From Streptomyces sp. AM 4-1-1 (lineage in GTDB: Bacteria > Actinomycetota > Actinomycetes > Streptomycetales > Streptomycetaceae), in NCBI RefSeq assembly GCF_029167625.1, contig NZ_CP119145.1:3844001-3908000 (forward strand): 64,000 nt of DNA, given 5' to 3'. Made by a program: the position numbers and the translations under genes. Shown in pieces: positions 39,084 to 46,791 of the stretch; within the stretch, counting starts at the first letter, position 1; the number at the start of each line of letters is the position of its first letter. The notes beneath the pieces were generated by a model. The model had not been told where the DNA came from. It ran no database searches and worked only from the letters and a program-made list of their open reading frames with translations.

Positions 39084-39496
39084 GCCCCGCCCCGGATGAA
39101 CGCGACCGCATCCGTGCCGCGATGGAACGCATCCTGGGCGGCACCCCCGAGCTCTCCAACGGCGCCCTGACGATCGTTGCTCTTGCGCTCGAAGCCGGTG
39201 TCCCGCGCAACGCACTGACCCAGCGGCACACCGACCTGAAGAATGAGTTCTACGACAAGGTCCGCGCCCGGGGTGGCACTCCGGACAGTGAACGGCGCCT
39301 GCGCAAGCAGATCCGCCGGCTCAAGGAACTACGAGCCGCCGACGCCGAGGAGCTCGCCCAGCTCAAGGCCGACGTCGAGGCACTGGTGGGCGCCCTGCAC
39401 CAGGCCACGATGGAGAACCTTCACCTGCGCCAGCAGCTCGCCGACCGCCATGCTGTGATCCGCGCGCTGCCCACGCAGGCCCCACTCGGCAGGTAG
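39080..39496 (+). CDS. small coiled-coil TnpC-like protein
   Basis: This 138-residue protein starts at ATG 39080, overlapping tnpB-like by ATGA. An N-terminal helical DNA-binding-like part (LTIVALALEAGVPRNALTQRH) is followed by a long heptad-rich helix (RLRKQIRRLKELRAADAEEL; ALHQATMENLHLRQQLADRH). Size, order and coiled coil match TnpC, the accessory protein of Tn554-type transposons that modulates orientation and frequency. Confidence 0.75.
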   Translation: MSPAPDERDRIRAAMERILGGTPELSNGALTIVALALEAGVPRNALTQRHTDLKNEFYDKVRARGGTPDSERRLRKQIRRLKELRAADAEELAQLKADVEALVGALHQATMENLHLRQQLADRHAVIRALPTQAPLGR

Positions 39497-39617
39497 CCGG
39501 TCTACCGCCGAAAACGGAAGCTGGCGGCAGCCTTGGTCGCGGCCGTGGCCTCGGAGAGGGCGATGGTCTGTTCCTCGGAGGTGCCGCGGGCGGGACGGCA
39601 GTCACAGCTGCGTGGCA

Positions 39618-40385
39618 TCAGTCAGTATCGAGGCCGTCGATCAGGCGGTTGAGGAACCGGGTGAAGGTGGCCTCGGGGGTGAGGGGACGTCCGGGGGCGG
39701 AAAGGGCTTCGGCGAGCTCCGGGTGGCAGCCGTCGGCGGCGACAGCGGCGAGGTAGCGGCCCTCGGCGGCGGCCCGGTCCGGTGATCGTGAGACTGCGGC
39801 CTGCACGATCTCATGGGCAACGTGCCCGGCTACGAATGCGGTGAGCTGGGCGAAGACCTCTAGCTTCGCCGCACCGTCCAGCCCGGTGGGCCGCAGGACG
39901 GCGAGCACGTGTTCCAGGAAGGCCAGTGTGTTGGGGCCCGGGACGCGACGGGTGGACAAGGCGGCGGGCAACCAGGGATGGCGCAGCATGTGGGCGCGCT
40001 GCAAGTGGGCCACGGTTTTCAGATCGGTACGCCAGTCGCCGCTGGGTGGGTCCGTCACCGGGAGTTCCCCGCTGACGTGGTCGACCATCAGTTCCAGCAG
40101 CGTCTCCTTGTCAGGGGCGTAGCTGTAGAGCGACATAACGCCCGCTCCGACCTCGGCGGCCACTCGCCGCATGGTGACCACTTCAAGTCCTTCCGCGTCC
40201 GCCAGAGTGACGGCTGCCGCGATGATCGCCTCCCGGCTGAAGGAGGGTCTGCGGCCCCTGCGGGGCTCGGTGGGACGCAGCCAGAGCTGTTCGGGATCGA
40301 CGCCCACGGCACCTGGCTTCCCGTCACTGGACACGGCCTCGCACTCCTTCCCCTTGGTGGTTGAGGCGGTTCTTGCCATGTTCAT
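39618..40385 (-). CDS. TetR-family repressor
   Basis: This 255-residue protein is read from ATG 40385. The HTH lies at about 55-100: FSREAIIAAAVTLADAEGLE, then VTMRRVAAEVGAGVMSLYSY. The C-terminal domain resembles the TetR_C group of tetracycline-type regulators (HPWLPAALSTRRVPGPNTLAFLEHVL, FVAGHVAHEIVQAA). The N-terminal 50 residues are a disordered extension. It is divergent from the CocE-type hydrolase across a 50-bp gap containing a 33-bp palindrome, so it very likely represses both genes. Confidence 0.92.
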   Translation of the reverse strand: MNMARTASTTKGKECEAVSSDGKPGAVGVDPEQLWLRPTEPRRGRRPSFSREAIIAAAVTLADAEGLEVVTMRRVAAEVGAGVMSLYSYAPDKETLLELMVDHVSGELPVTDPPSGDWRTDLKTVAHLQRAHMLRHPWLPAALSTRRVPGPNTLAFLEHVLAVLRPTGLDGAAKLEVFAQLTAFVAGHVAHEIVQAAVSRSPDRAAAEGRYLAAVAADGCHPELAEALSAPGRPLTPEATFTRFLNRLIDGLDTD

Positions 40386-40393
40386 CCAAGCAT

Positions 40394-40426
40394 CCTCTAT
40401 TCTCGTACATCGTACGAGAATAGAGG
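40394..40426. promoter_or_regulatory. 33-bp perfect palindrome, TetR operator
   Basis: 15-bp arms (40394-40408 and 40412-40426) around ATC are exactly complementary, with the core TCGTAC/GTACGA. It lies 9-41 nt upstream of both starts; its right arm overlaps the GAGGAGGGG ribosome-binding site of the hydrolase gene. The dyad length fits two TetR dimers or one extended site. Binding is inferred. Confidence 0.85.
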
Positions 40427-40435
40427 AGGGGAACG

Positions 40436-42121
40436 ATGCCATCACGCACGCCCGACGCCGTTGGCAGGCCAGCCTGGGTGCCACCCGCCGGAAAGCCGCC
40501 ACTTTCCTCCCGGATGATGAGGGCGACCTGGCGAGGTCTGCCGGCGAAACGGCACGAGGCCGGATGGGAGCCGGGACTGGTGGTGCCGGCCGCCGACGGC
40601 AGCCCGTTGATCACTGACCACTACTTTCCGCGCGCCCAGGGCGACTTCCCCACCCTCCTGGTCCGCTCGCCTTATGGCCGAGGCCTGCCGTGGTCACCCC
40701 AGTACGGCCTGCTCTTCGCCGAACAGGGCTTCCACGTGGTCCTGCAGAGCTGCCGCGGCACCGGCGGTTCGGGCGGCGTGTTCGACCTGTGGCGCAACGA
40801 GGCCGCCGACGGCCGGGCCACAGTGTCCTGGATGCGCGAGCAACCCTGGTTCAACGGAACACTGGGGACCGTCGGCCCCAGTTACCTGGGCTACGTGCAA
40901 TGGGCCCTCGCTTTGGACCCACCGCCAGAACTGAAGGCAATGGTGGTGCAAGTAGGGCTGCACGATCCCTACGCCCTGTTCCACGCAGACGGTGCGCTCC
41001 GCCTGGAGAACGCCCTCGCCGTCGGCGCGGGCATGCACTACCAGCACCAGGGCATGGCACCGTTCCTCAGGGCGACACTGCGTCTGCAGCGCCGCCTGCG
41101 CGACGTCACCACCGCGCAGCCCCTGCGCGGTGCGTACGTGTCAGCTCTCGGCAGCGAACTGCCCTGGTTGGACGACGTGGTGACACACCCGGACGCCAAG
41201 GACGCCTACTGGCGCGGCGCGTCGTTGGCAGAGTCGGCGGAGCGGCTCCGCGTGCCCACAGCTCTGATCACCGGATGGCACGACGCACTGGTCGAGCAGA
41301 CCTTCGAGCAGTACGACCGGCTGCGCCGAGCCGGATGTGAGACCGCCCTGCTCGTCGGTCCCTGGACCCACACTTCCGCCCTGCAGCAGGGATGGCCCGA
41401 GGTATTCGCCGAGAGCCTCGCGTGGCTGCGCGCCCACCTGTACGCCGATCCCTCCGGCCTGCGTCCCACCGCAGTGCGTGTGCACATCGGCGGCGAAAAC
41501 ACCTGGCAGGACCTCGACGACTGGCCGCCAGCCACGGCTGCCACCTCGTGGCACCCCATTCCCGGCGGGCATCTCACCCAGCAGGCCCGCGCAGACTCCG
41601 CACCCGTGGCGGCGTTCCGCTACGACCCGGCCGACCCCACCCCCTCCCTCGGCGGCCCACTGCTCTCCCGCACTGCCGGCCCCCGGGACAACGGCACCCT
41701 GGAGGCCCGAGACGACGTCCTGACATTCACCGGCCCACCACTGACCGAGCCCATAGACATCCTGGGCCCCGTCTCCGCACGGCTGAGCATCTCCACGGAC
41801 ACCGGACACGCCGACGTCTTCACCCGCCTGTGCGACGTGGACCCACAAGGCCGCTCCGTCAACATCTGTGACGGGCTCGGCCGACTACGGACGGCCGAAC
41901 AGGCGCCCTCGCAGGTCACCGTGCCGATGAGCTCCACCGCCCACCGCTTCCCCGTCGGCCACCGCATACGCTGGCAGATCAGCGGAGGCGCCCACCCACG
42001 CTACGCCCGCAATCCCGGCACCGGTGAGTCGCCGGTGGACGCCACCACCTTCACACCGGTGCGCATCACGCTCCATACGGACTCGGCACTGGTACTTCCC
42101 AGCAGCTCTGGGCTCGCGTAA
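40436..42121 (+). CDS. CocE/NonD family hydrolase (X-Pro dipeptidyl-peptidase S15-like)
   Basis: This 561-residue serine hydrolase is read from ATG 40436 with GAGGAGGGG. The alpha/beta-hydrolase domain has QSCRGTGGSGGVFDLW, the nucleophile GTVGPSYLGYVQW (Ser near 146), the acid in ALITGWHDALVEQ and the base in LVGPWTHTS. The C-terminal jelly-roll domain (about 340-550) is typical of CocE. It could hydrolyse esters or amides of a xenobiotic or an antibiotic. It is under control of the divergent TetR gene and is carried as cargo inside the mobile element. There is no signal peptide. Confidence 0.92.
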   Translation: MPSRTPDAVGRPAWVPPAGKPPLSSRMMRATWRGLPAKRHEAGWEPGLVVPAADGSPLITDHYFPRAQGDFPTLLVRSPYGRGLPWSPQYGLLFAEQGFHVVLQSCRGTGGSGGVFDLWRNEAADGRATVSWMREQPWFNGTLGTVGPSYLGYVQWALALDPPPELKAMVVQVGLHDPYALFHADGALRLENALAVGAGMHYQHQGMAPFLRATLRLQRRLRDVTTAQPLRGAYVSALGSELPWLDDVVTHPDAKDAYWRGASLAESAERLRVPTALITGWHDALVEQTFEQYDRLRRAGCETALLVGPWTHTSALQQGWPEVFAESLAWLRAHLYADPSGLRPTAVRVHIGGENTWQDLDDWPPATAATSWHPIPGGHLTQQARADSAPVAAFRYDPADPTPSLGGPLLSRTAGPRDNGTLEARDDVLTFTGPPLTEPIDILGPVSARLSISTDTGHADVFTRLCDVDPQGRSVNICDGLGRLRTAEQAPSQVTVPMSSTAHRFPVGHRIRWQISGGAHPRYARNPGTGESPVDATTFTPVRITLHTDSALVLPSSSGLA

Positions 42122-42246
42122 TTCGTCAGCCCTCCGGGGAACGGTCGACGAGCCGGGCCGTCGGGCCCGGCTCACTCCTCCACCCCTCTTCGCCGTCCAG
42201 GTCAACCAAATCAGGGTTACGCAGCGGCCACGGGGCCACGGGGCCA

Positions 42247-42281
42247 CGATTCACTTCGACACGCTGAACTTGACAGGGAAG
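42247..42281 (-). repeat. right terminal inverted repeat of the element
   Basis: Read on the minus strand it begins CTTCCCTGT and ends CGTGTCGAAGTGAATCG, matching the left repeat except for the central 8-9 bases and three positions. Confidence 0.7.
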
Positions 42282-42430
42282 GACCTGCGGGCATCCGCGC
42301 GTCTACATCTCATCCTGACGGGACCTGCGGGCATCCGTGCGTCTACGTCTGATCCTGACGGGACCTGCGGGCACCCACCCGTGTGTCTCTGCCCCGGACG
42401 GGACCGCCAGGCACCCGTACGCGGTCCCAC
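42282..42430 (+). repeat. right part of the tandem ~40-bp repeat array
   Basis: The remainder of the interrupted unit (42282-42316), a full unit D (42317-42356), unit E (from 42357, diverged) and a more diverged unit F lie in series. The consensus begins GACGGGACCTGCGGGCATCC and includes CGCGTCTACGTCTGATCCT. It is not CRISPR: units abut without unique spacers and drift gradually. The interval 42431-42539 holds no gene. Confidence 0.85.
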
Positions 42431-42539
42431 CCCCTCTCCGCACATCCGTGAGCCCGGCGGCCATCACCCGATCGCGTAATGTCGTGCGCACCACTGGCTC
42501 CGCCCGTGCCGGGGCCGGGAGAGGTTCCGGGGGGCTGGC

Positions 42540-43442
42540 TTGTCCGTACAACTCGGTTGGGTACGCACGTTCGTTGCCGTCTACCGGCTCGGTTCCTTCA
42601 CCAAGGCCGCTCAGCAACTCGGCCTGTCCCAGCCCGCGGTGACCCATCAGATCCGTAACCTTGAGAACGAGCTGGGCCGGCCGCTCTTCGAGCGCCTTCC
42701 GCACGGAGCGCAGCCGACCCCGGCCGCCGACGGCCTCATACGTGAGGTGCAGGGCCCCATCGATCTGCTCAGCAGCGCCATCGAGCGGGCCTTCGACAAC
42801 GACCCCGCCGCCCGTGCGTTGTCCGTCGCCGGACCGGTCGAGCTGACCACGACCCGAGTGATCCCGGCGGTCAGCGACCTCGCCGCCGACGGGATGAAGA
42901 TGCGCTTCACCTTCGGCCTGGCCGACGATCTCCTCGGCCGCCTGGAGGAGGACGAGTTCGACCTCGTCATCTCCACGGTCCGCCCCCGGAGCCGGCGCAT
43001 CACCGCGACCCCGCTGGTCGACGAGGAGTTCGTCCTGGTGGCCTCCGCCGAGCTCGCCGCCCGACTGCCCCTGGACGAGCTCGCGAGCGGGAGCCCCGGC
43101 CCCCTCGATGCCGTTCCCATGATCAGTTACGCGGAGTCCCTGCCGATCGTCCGCCGCTACTGGCACACCGTCTTCGAGCGGCCCCTCACCACCCCGCCGG
43201 CCCTCGTCATTCCTGATCTGCGCGGTGTCCTGGCCGCCGTCAAGTCCTCGGCCGGCATCTCCGTGTTACCCACCTATCTCTGCGCCGAGGAGCTGGCCAA
43301 CGGGGACATCACACCCCTCCTCGAACCCGAACTCCCGCCCCTCAACACGTTCTACCTCGCCACCCGCCGGGGCGGCTCGCGGCACCCCGAACTGACGCTG
43401 CTGCACGGCCATCTGCTGATGAAGGCCCAGCTCTGGACCTGA
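42540..43442 (+). CDS. LysR-family transcriptional regulator
   Basis: This 300-residue protein is read from TTG 42540, which gives the usual few residues before the HTH; no ATG/GTG is available at that point. The winged HTH is WVRTFVAVYRLGSFTKAAQQ, then LGLSQPAVTHQIRNLENELG. The co-inducer domain follows from about 90 (TTRVIPAVSDLAADGMKMRF, FDLVISTVRPRS, IVRRYWHTVFE). It has no divergent partner; target genes are unknown. Confidence 0.88.
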   Translation: MSVQLGWVRTFVAVYRLGSFTKAAQQLGLSQPAVTHQIRNLENELGRPLFERLPHGAQPTPAADGLIREVQGPIDLLSSAIERAFDNDPAARALSVAGPVELTTTRVIPAVSDLAADGMKMRFTFGLADDLLGRLEEDEFDLVISTVRPRSRRITATPLVDEEFVLVASAELAARLPLDELASGSPGPLDAVPMISYAESLPIVRRYWHTVFERPLTTPPALVIPDLRGVLAAVKSSAGISVLPTYLCAEELANGDITPLLEPELPPLNTFYLATRRGGSRHPELTLLHGHLLMKAQLWT

Positions 43443-43461
43443 CGGCCCGGCCCCGAACGCC

Positions 43462-43545
43462 TCACAGACGCCGCAGTCGCTCGGCCGCTTCCGCGAGCAC
43501 GTCCACGCGTTCGCAGAGGGCGAGGCGGACCCTCGGACGGACGAA
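43462..43545 (-). pseudogene. remnant of an aminotransferase 3' end
   Basis: On the minus strand this encodes RPRVRLALCERVDVLAEAAERLRRL-stop in two conserved pieces, clearly matching the C-terminus of the intact aminotransferase at 44946 (VRFAFCKRVDVLAEAARRL...). DNA similarity continues for about 80 bp and is lost upstream. It is a decayed duplicate of the gene tail, in the same orientation as the intact gene. Confidence 0.8.
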
Positions 43546-43575
43546 GGCGGGCCTGCCGCCGGAGTGCGGGAGAAG

Positions 43576-44019
43576 TCAGAGAGGAAGGTCGTCGGGCAGC
43601 ACCCGGAACGACTTGTGGCGGCCCAGGGGGCGCACGGCACGGAAGTCCCGACGGTCGAGCGTGAGGACCGCGTCGGTGTCGTAGTCCGACGCGAGGGCGA
43701 CGTTCACGGCGTCCGCCAGATCGAGCTTGAGCGAGTCGTACCGGGCCCTTACGGACTGTGCGGCGGCGAGGTGTGCCTCGGTGATCTCGGGCACGGTGAC
43801 GCGGCTCACGCGCATCCAGCGGCGGATGTCGTCAACCGCGCTGATGGCCGCGTCCCGGCCCAGCTCGCGCGTTGCGACGTGGTCGATCTCGGCGAGCAGC
43901 AGCGGTGACATCACGAGCAGCCCAGCGGCCATGATCGCTTCGCTGGCTCCCCGGTGGTCCGGGTGGCACGAGTCGAGCGCGGCCAGCAGCCCCGACGTGT
44001 CGGCGATGACGATGATCAC
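43576..44019 (-). CDS. PIN-domain toxin (VapC-like ribonuclease)
   Basis: This 147-residue protein starts at ATG 44019 within the antitoxin stop (ATGA). PIN acidic residues are in IADTSGLLAALD (Asp near 7), LLAEIDHVA (Glu near 44), LDLADAVNVALA (Asp near 99) and LTLDRRDFR (Asp). Such proteins cleave RNA and are neutralised by the upstream antitoxin. The gene pair lies between the two copies of the aminotransferase tail. Confidence 0.9.
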   Translation of the reverse strand: MIIVIADTSGLLAALDSCHPDHRGASEAIMAAGLLVMSPLLLAEIDHVATRELGRDAAISAVDDIRRWMRVSRVTVPEITEAHLAAAQSVRARYDSLKLDLADAVNVALASDYDTDAVLTLDRRDFRAVRPLGRHKSFRVLPDDLPL

Positions 44020-44294
44020 GAAGGGTTCTCTGTCCCGCTTTCCTTGAGGACTGCGTCGGCCACCGCGTTGCGCGTGTCCTCCCGTGAGGGCGTGTTGCCT
44101 GGGCCCTCGAAGACACGGCTGAACAGCGGCTCGTGCCAGACGCGATTCGCCATGGCGGCGAGGTGGATGCCCTGCCGGATGATCTCAGCTTCGCTGATGC
44201 CCCGGCGGGCGGCGGCTTCCTTGATGATGGCGAGGTCTTCGGGGTCGGCGTAGACGTTGGTGCGCTTCATGGACATGTACCAAGGGTAGTCCAT
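44016..44294 (-). CDS. ribbon-helix-helix antitoxin
   Basis: This 92-residue protein is read from ATG 44294 (GAGG upstream); internal ATGs at 44276 and 44270 are alternatives. KRTNVYADPEDLAIIKEAAA, then RRGISEAEIIRQGI, is the ribbon-helix-helix DNA-binding domain. The C-terminal 40 residues would wrap the PIN toxin. It probably autoregulates the pair. Confidence 0.87.
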   Translation of the reverse strand: MDYPWYMSMKRTNVYADPEDLAIIKEAAARRGISEAEIIRQGIHLAAMANRVWHEPLFSRVFEGPGNTPSREDTRNAVADAVLKESGTENPS

Positions 44295-44359
44295 GTACGC
44301 CTCGGGCCGGGTCTCCCGGCGGGCGGCCCGGAGTGCGGGGAGCGCGGCGGTCGCTGCCG

Positions 44360-44788
44360 TCAGGGCTGATGCGTGGCGGCCTCCTCACGCAGTTCCTGTA
44401 GTCGGCGCCCGCTGGGTACGTGCGTGTACTGGCCCCAGCCGTTGATGGAACTGCCCGTCTGGGCTTTGAGGGCGGGAGAGGGCTGGGGGAATGCCCGCCC
44501 GTCCGGAATCTCGATCCAGCCGTCGGCGGTGACAGTGGCCGTGTGGGTGCGCTTGAGGCGCGACTGATGGTGCTGGAGCGTGTCTCCGGCGGACACGAGC
44601 CCCGCCTCGATGAGTGGCGTCAGGCTTCCGTCGCGGCGCCCCGTGGCCCTGCTGACGGCTTCCCCGGTCTTCCCCAGCAGCTCACGACGCAGCACGTCGT
44701 TCGGGGTGTCGACCAGGGGTTCGCTGCGGCTCTGCAGGTAGGAGAAGACCTCTTCGTCGACTTCGATGATTCGCATGGGACGGGACAT
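44360..44788 (-). CDS. small protein with SeqA-N-like and RAMA domains
   Basis: This 142-residue protein is read from ATG 44788 with GGAGG five nt upstream. Residues 1-40 (MRIIEVDEEVFSYLQSRSEP, DTPNDVLRRELLG) resemble the SeqA N-terminal/ribbon-helix-helix oligomerisation unit. Residues 60-135 match by eye the RAMA fold linked to restriction-modification enzymes: PLIEAGLVSAGDTL, ATVTADGWIEIPDGRAF, SPALKAQTG and NGWGQYTHVPSGRRL. It could recognise modified DNA or act in phage defence; no partner nuclease is nearby. Confidence 0.7.
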   Translation of the reverse strand: MSRPMRIIEVDEEVFSYLQSRSEPLVDTPNDVLRRELLGKTGEAVSRATGRRDGSLTPLIEAGLVSAGDTLQHHQSRLKRTHTATVTADGWIEIPDGRAFPQPSPALKAQTGSSINGWGQYTHVPSGRRLQELREEAATHQP

Positions 44789-44915
44789 GGGCACCTCCGG
44801 TATCGGAATATTCTCCAGGATGCCACTCTGGAAGACTCCCGTCAATGGAGATTTGAAGTTTTGGTGTGTGGAGGGTGTTCCGCACGGTGAACGGACGCCA
44901 GGGAGCGGCCGATGT

Positions 44916-44943
44916 CCCTCCCGTTCGGGTGACGACCGGGAGG
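44916..44943 (-). terminator. hairpin after the aminotransferase gene
   Basis: CCTCCCG and CGGGAGG pair around a 12-13 nt loop, 3 nt past the aminotransferase stop. Confidence 0.5.
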
Positions 44944-44945
44944 CC

Positions 44946-46118
44946 TCAGAGGCCCCGGAGCCGTCGCGCTGCCTCCGCGAGTACGTCCACGCGTTTGCAG
45001 AAGGCGAAGCGGACCTGGGTGCGGCCCGCTGTGGGGTGGTCGTAGAAGACGGAGTTGGGGACGGCGACCACGCCGCAGCGTTCGGGGAGGGCGCGGCAGA
45101 AGGTGATGGCGTCCTTCTCGCCCAGCGGGGCGACGTCGGTCGTGATGAAGTACGTGCCCGCCGGTTGGTGGACCTCGAATCCGGCGGCCGTGAGCCCGGC
45201 GGACAGCAGGTCACGCTTGGCGCGGAGGTCTTCGCGGAAGCCGGTGAAGTAGCTGTCGGGGAGGCGCAGGGCCTCGGCGACGGCGTACTGGAGCGGGCCT
45301 CCGCTGACGAAGGTCAGATACTGCTTCGCCGTGCGGACCGCCGTGACCAGAGGGGCGGCGGCCGTGACCCAGCCGACCTTCCAGCCGGTGAACGAGAAGG
45401 TCTTGCCGGCGGAGGAGATGGATACCACGCGGTCGCGCATGCCGGGGAGCGAGATGAGCGGAATGTGTTCACCCTCGAAGACCACGTGCTCGTACACCTC
45501 GTCGGTCACCACCAACAGGTCGCGTTCCACCGCGAGTTCGGCGATCGTCGCGAGTTCCGCGGGGGTGAGCACCATGCCGGTGGGGTTGTGCGGGCTGTTG
45601 AGGAGGAGCAGCCGGGTGCGGGGCGTGACGGCGTCCCGCAGGGCGTCGAGGTCGGGGCGGAAGGCGGGGGCGTGGAGGGTGAGGGGGACGCGGACCGCGC
45701 CCGCCATGGCGATGCAGGCCGCGTACGAGTCGTAGAAGGGTTCGAAGGCGATGACCTCGTCGCCGGGTTCGAGGAGGGCGAGCATCGTGGCGGCGATGGC
45801 CTCGGTGGCGCCCGTGGTGATCAGGACCTCGGTGTCGGGGTCGAAGGTCAGGCCGTGGAAGCGGTGCTGGTGCTCGGCGACGGCGTTACGGAGTTCGGGG
45901 ACGCCGGGGCCGGGCGGGTACTGGTTGCCGTGGCCCGCGCGCAGCGCGCGTACCGCCGCCTCGCGGATCTCCTCCGGGCCGTCCGTGTCGGGGAAGCCCT
46001 GGCCCAGGTTGATCGCGCCCGTCCTGGCCGCGAGCGCCGACATCTCCGCGAAGATCGTCGTGCCGAGTCCGGCCAGGCCGCGGTTCAGCAGTGGCCTCGG
46101 CAGTGATCTGTCGCTCAT
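44946..46118 (-). CDS. pyridoxal-phosphate aminotransferase (class I/II)
   Basis: This 390-residue protein is read from ATG 46118 with GGTGGAGA upstream; the frame stays open further upstream but without conservation. Fold type I signatures are INLGQGFPDTDGPEEI, GATEAIAATMLALLEPGDEV, LLLNSPHNPTGMVL, VTDEVYEHVVF and the PLP-lysine block SSAGKTFSFTGWKVGW. It is similar to N-succinyldiaminopimelate aminotransferase/kynurenine-type (KAT) enzymes, so lysine biosynthesis or kynurenine transamination are both possible. Confidence 0.9.
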   Translation of the reverse strand: MSDRSLPRPLLNRGLAGLGTTIFAEMSALAARTGAINLGQGFPDTDGPEEIREAAVRALRAGHGNQYPPGPGVPELRNAVAEHQHRFHGLTFDPDTEVLITTGATEAIAATMLALLEPGDEVIAFEPFYDSYAACIAMAGAVRVPLTLHAPAFRPDLDALRDAVTPRTRLLLLNSPHNPTGMVLTPAELATIAELAVERDLLVVTDEVYEHVVFEGEHIPLISLPGMRDRVVSISSAGKTFSFTGWKVGWVTAAAPLVTAVRTAKQYLTFVSGGPLQYAVAEALRLPDSYFTGFREDLRAKRDLLSAGLTAAGFEVHQPAGTYFITTDVAPLGEKDAITFCRALPERCGVVAVPNSVFYDHPTAGRTQVRFAFCKRVDVLAEAARRLRGL

Positions 46119-46355
46119 GTCTCCACCAATCCTCGTGCGGGCTCGATCGCGGTGCGGGGCGGTCGGTGTCGCGGTGTGTGGTGCGGTGCGGTGTGTCGTA
46201 CGGCTCCATCCTGTCGGATGGCGGGGGCGGGTGGGGAAGCTCTGGACTTGCTCAAGTCTGCTTTGGCTCCGTGCGGCCGAGGGCATCTCCCCTGCACGCG
46301 AGAAGCGGAAGAGGCGGGGGCCTCGCTCCGGGGGAAGAGAAGGGGAGTGGGCGTG

Positions 46356-46706
46356 ATGGGGGATGGAATCTTCTGGGTGGTCGGTTCGGTCGTCGCGGTG
46401 GCCGTGGGTGTCAGGCTGGTGGCGAACGCCGCGCACCGGTCGCGCAGGGCGCCGAGGGTGGGGGTCGGCGGGCGGCGCCGGGCGGACGGCGGTGCCGCCG
46501 CGGCCGGCGGCAGCTGGTGGGCCGGGGGCGGGGACCTCGGTGGCACCGGGAGCGCGGACGCTCCGCAGGGTGGGCACTCCGGCGGGCACTCCGGGGGTCA
46601 TTCCGGTCACTCGTGCGGTAGTTCCAGTGGCCACTCGTGTGGGGGTGGCGGGTCTTCGTGCGGCGGTGGTTCGTCGTGCGGTGGAGGGGGCGGCTGCGGT
46701 AGCTGA
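46356..46706 (+). CDS. small membrane protein with Gly/His/Ser/Cys-rich repeat tail
   Basis: This 116-residue protein is read from ATG 46356 with AGGGGAG upstream. One N-terminal membrane helix (IFWVVGSVVAVAVGVRLVA) is followed by a basic stretch and then a tail of repeats: GGHSGGHSGGHSGHSCG and SCGGGSSCGGGGGCGS. It has six cysteines and several histidines, which suggests metal binding or cross-linking. Function is unknown. Confidence 0.65.
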   Translation: MGDGIFWVVGSVVAVAVGVRLVANAAHRSRRAPRVGVGGRRRADGGAAAAGGSWWAGGGDLGGTGSADAPQGGHSGGHSGGHSGHSCGSSSGHSCGGGGSSCGGGSSCGGGGGCGS

Positions 46707-46755
46707 GGAGGCGGCTGTCACGGGGCAGCCGGTCCTTCGTCGCAGTGCGTGACCT

Positions 46756-46791
46756 AAGGTGCCCGGAGGGTGAACTCCCGCCGGGCACCTT
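46756..46791 (+). terminator. hairpin terminator with T-tract
   Basis: 11-bp perfect arms (46756-46766 and 46781-46791) followed by TTT, 50 nt after the His/Cys-rich gene. The remaining 46792-47029 is a comparatively AT-rich promoter-like region for the next gene. Confidence 0.88.

Larger units (their letters stand above)
29441..42281. mobile_element. 12.8-kb integrative/transposable element with two tyrosine-recombinase modules
   Basis: The boundaries are set by the interrupted tandem array: ...CCTGACGG ends at 29440 and GACCTGCGGG... begins at 42282, and joining them restores the 40-bp unit exactly as seen at 42317-42370. Imperfect terminal inverted repeats lie at 29445-29478 and 42247-42281 (CTTCCCTGT identical; CGTGTYGAAGYGRATCG matching 14 of 17). 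No target duplication is seen. Four bases (TCGT) precede the left repeat and could be a coupling sequence. Contents: recombinase pair, XRE regulator, zinc-ribbon recombinase-like protein, SDR, Tn554-like three-gene set, TetR and hydrolase. The mechanism is inferred from gene content. Confidence 0.8.

Noticed and set aside
29361..42430. The two blocks of 40-bp repeats as a CRISPR array
   Set aside because: Units abut without unique spacers, diverge gradually and have no cas genes; they are one ordinary tandem array split by an insertion.
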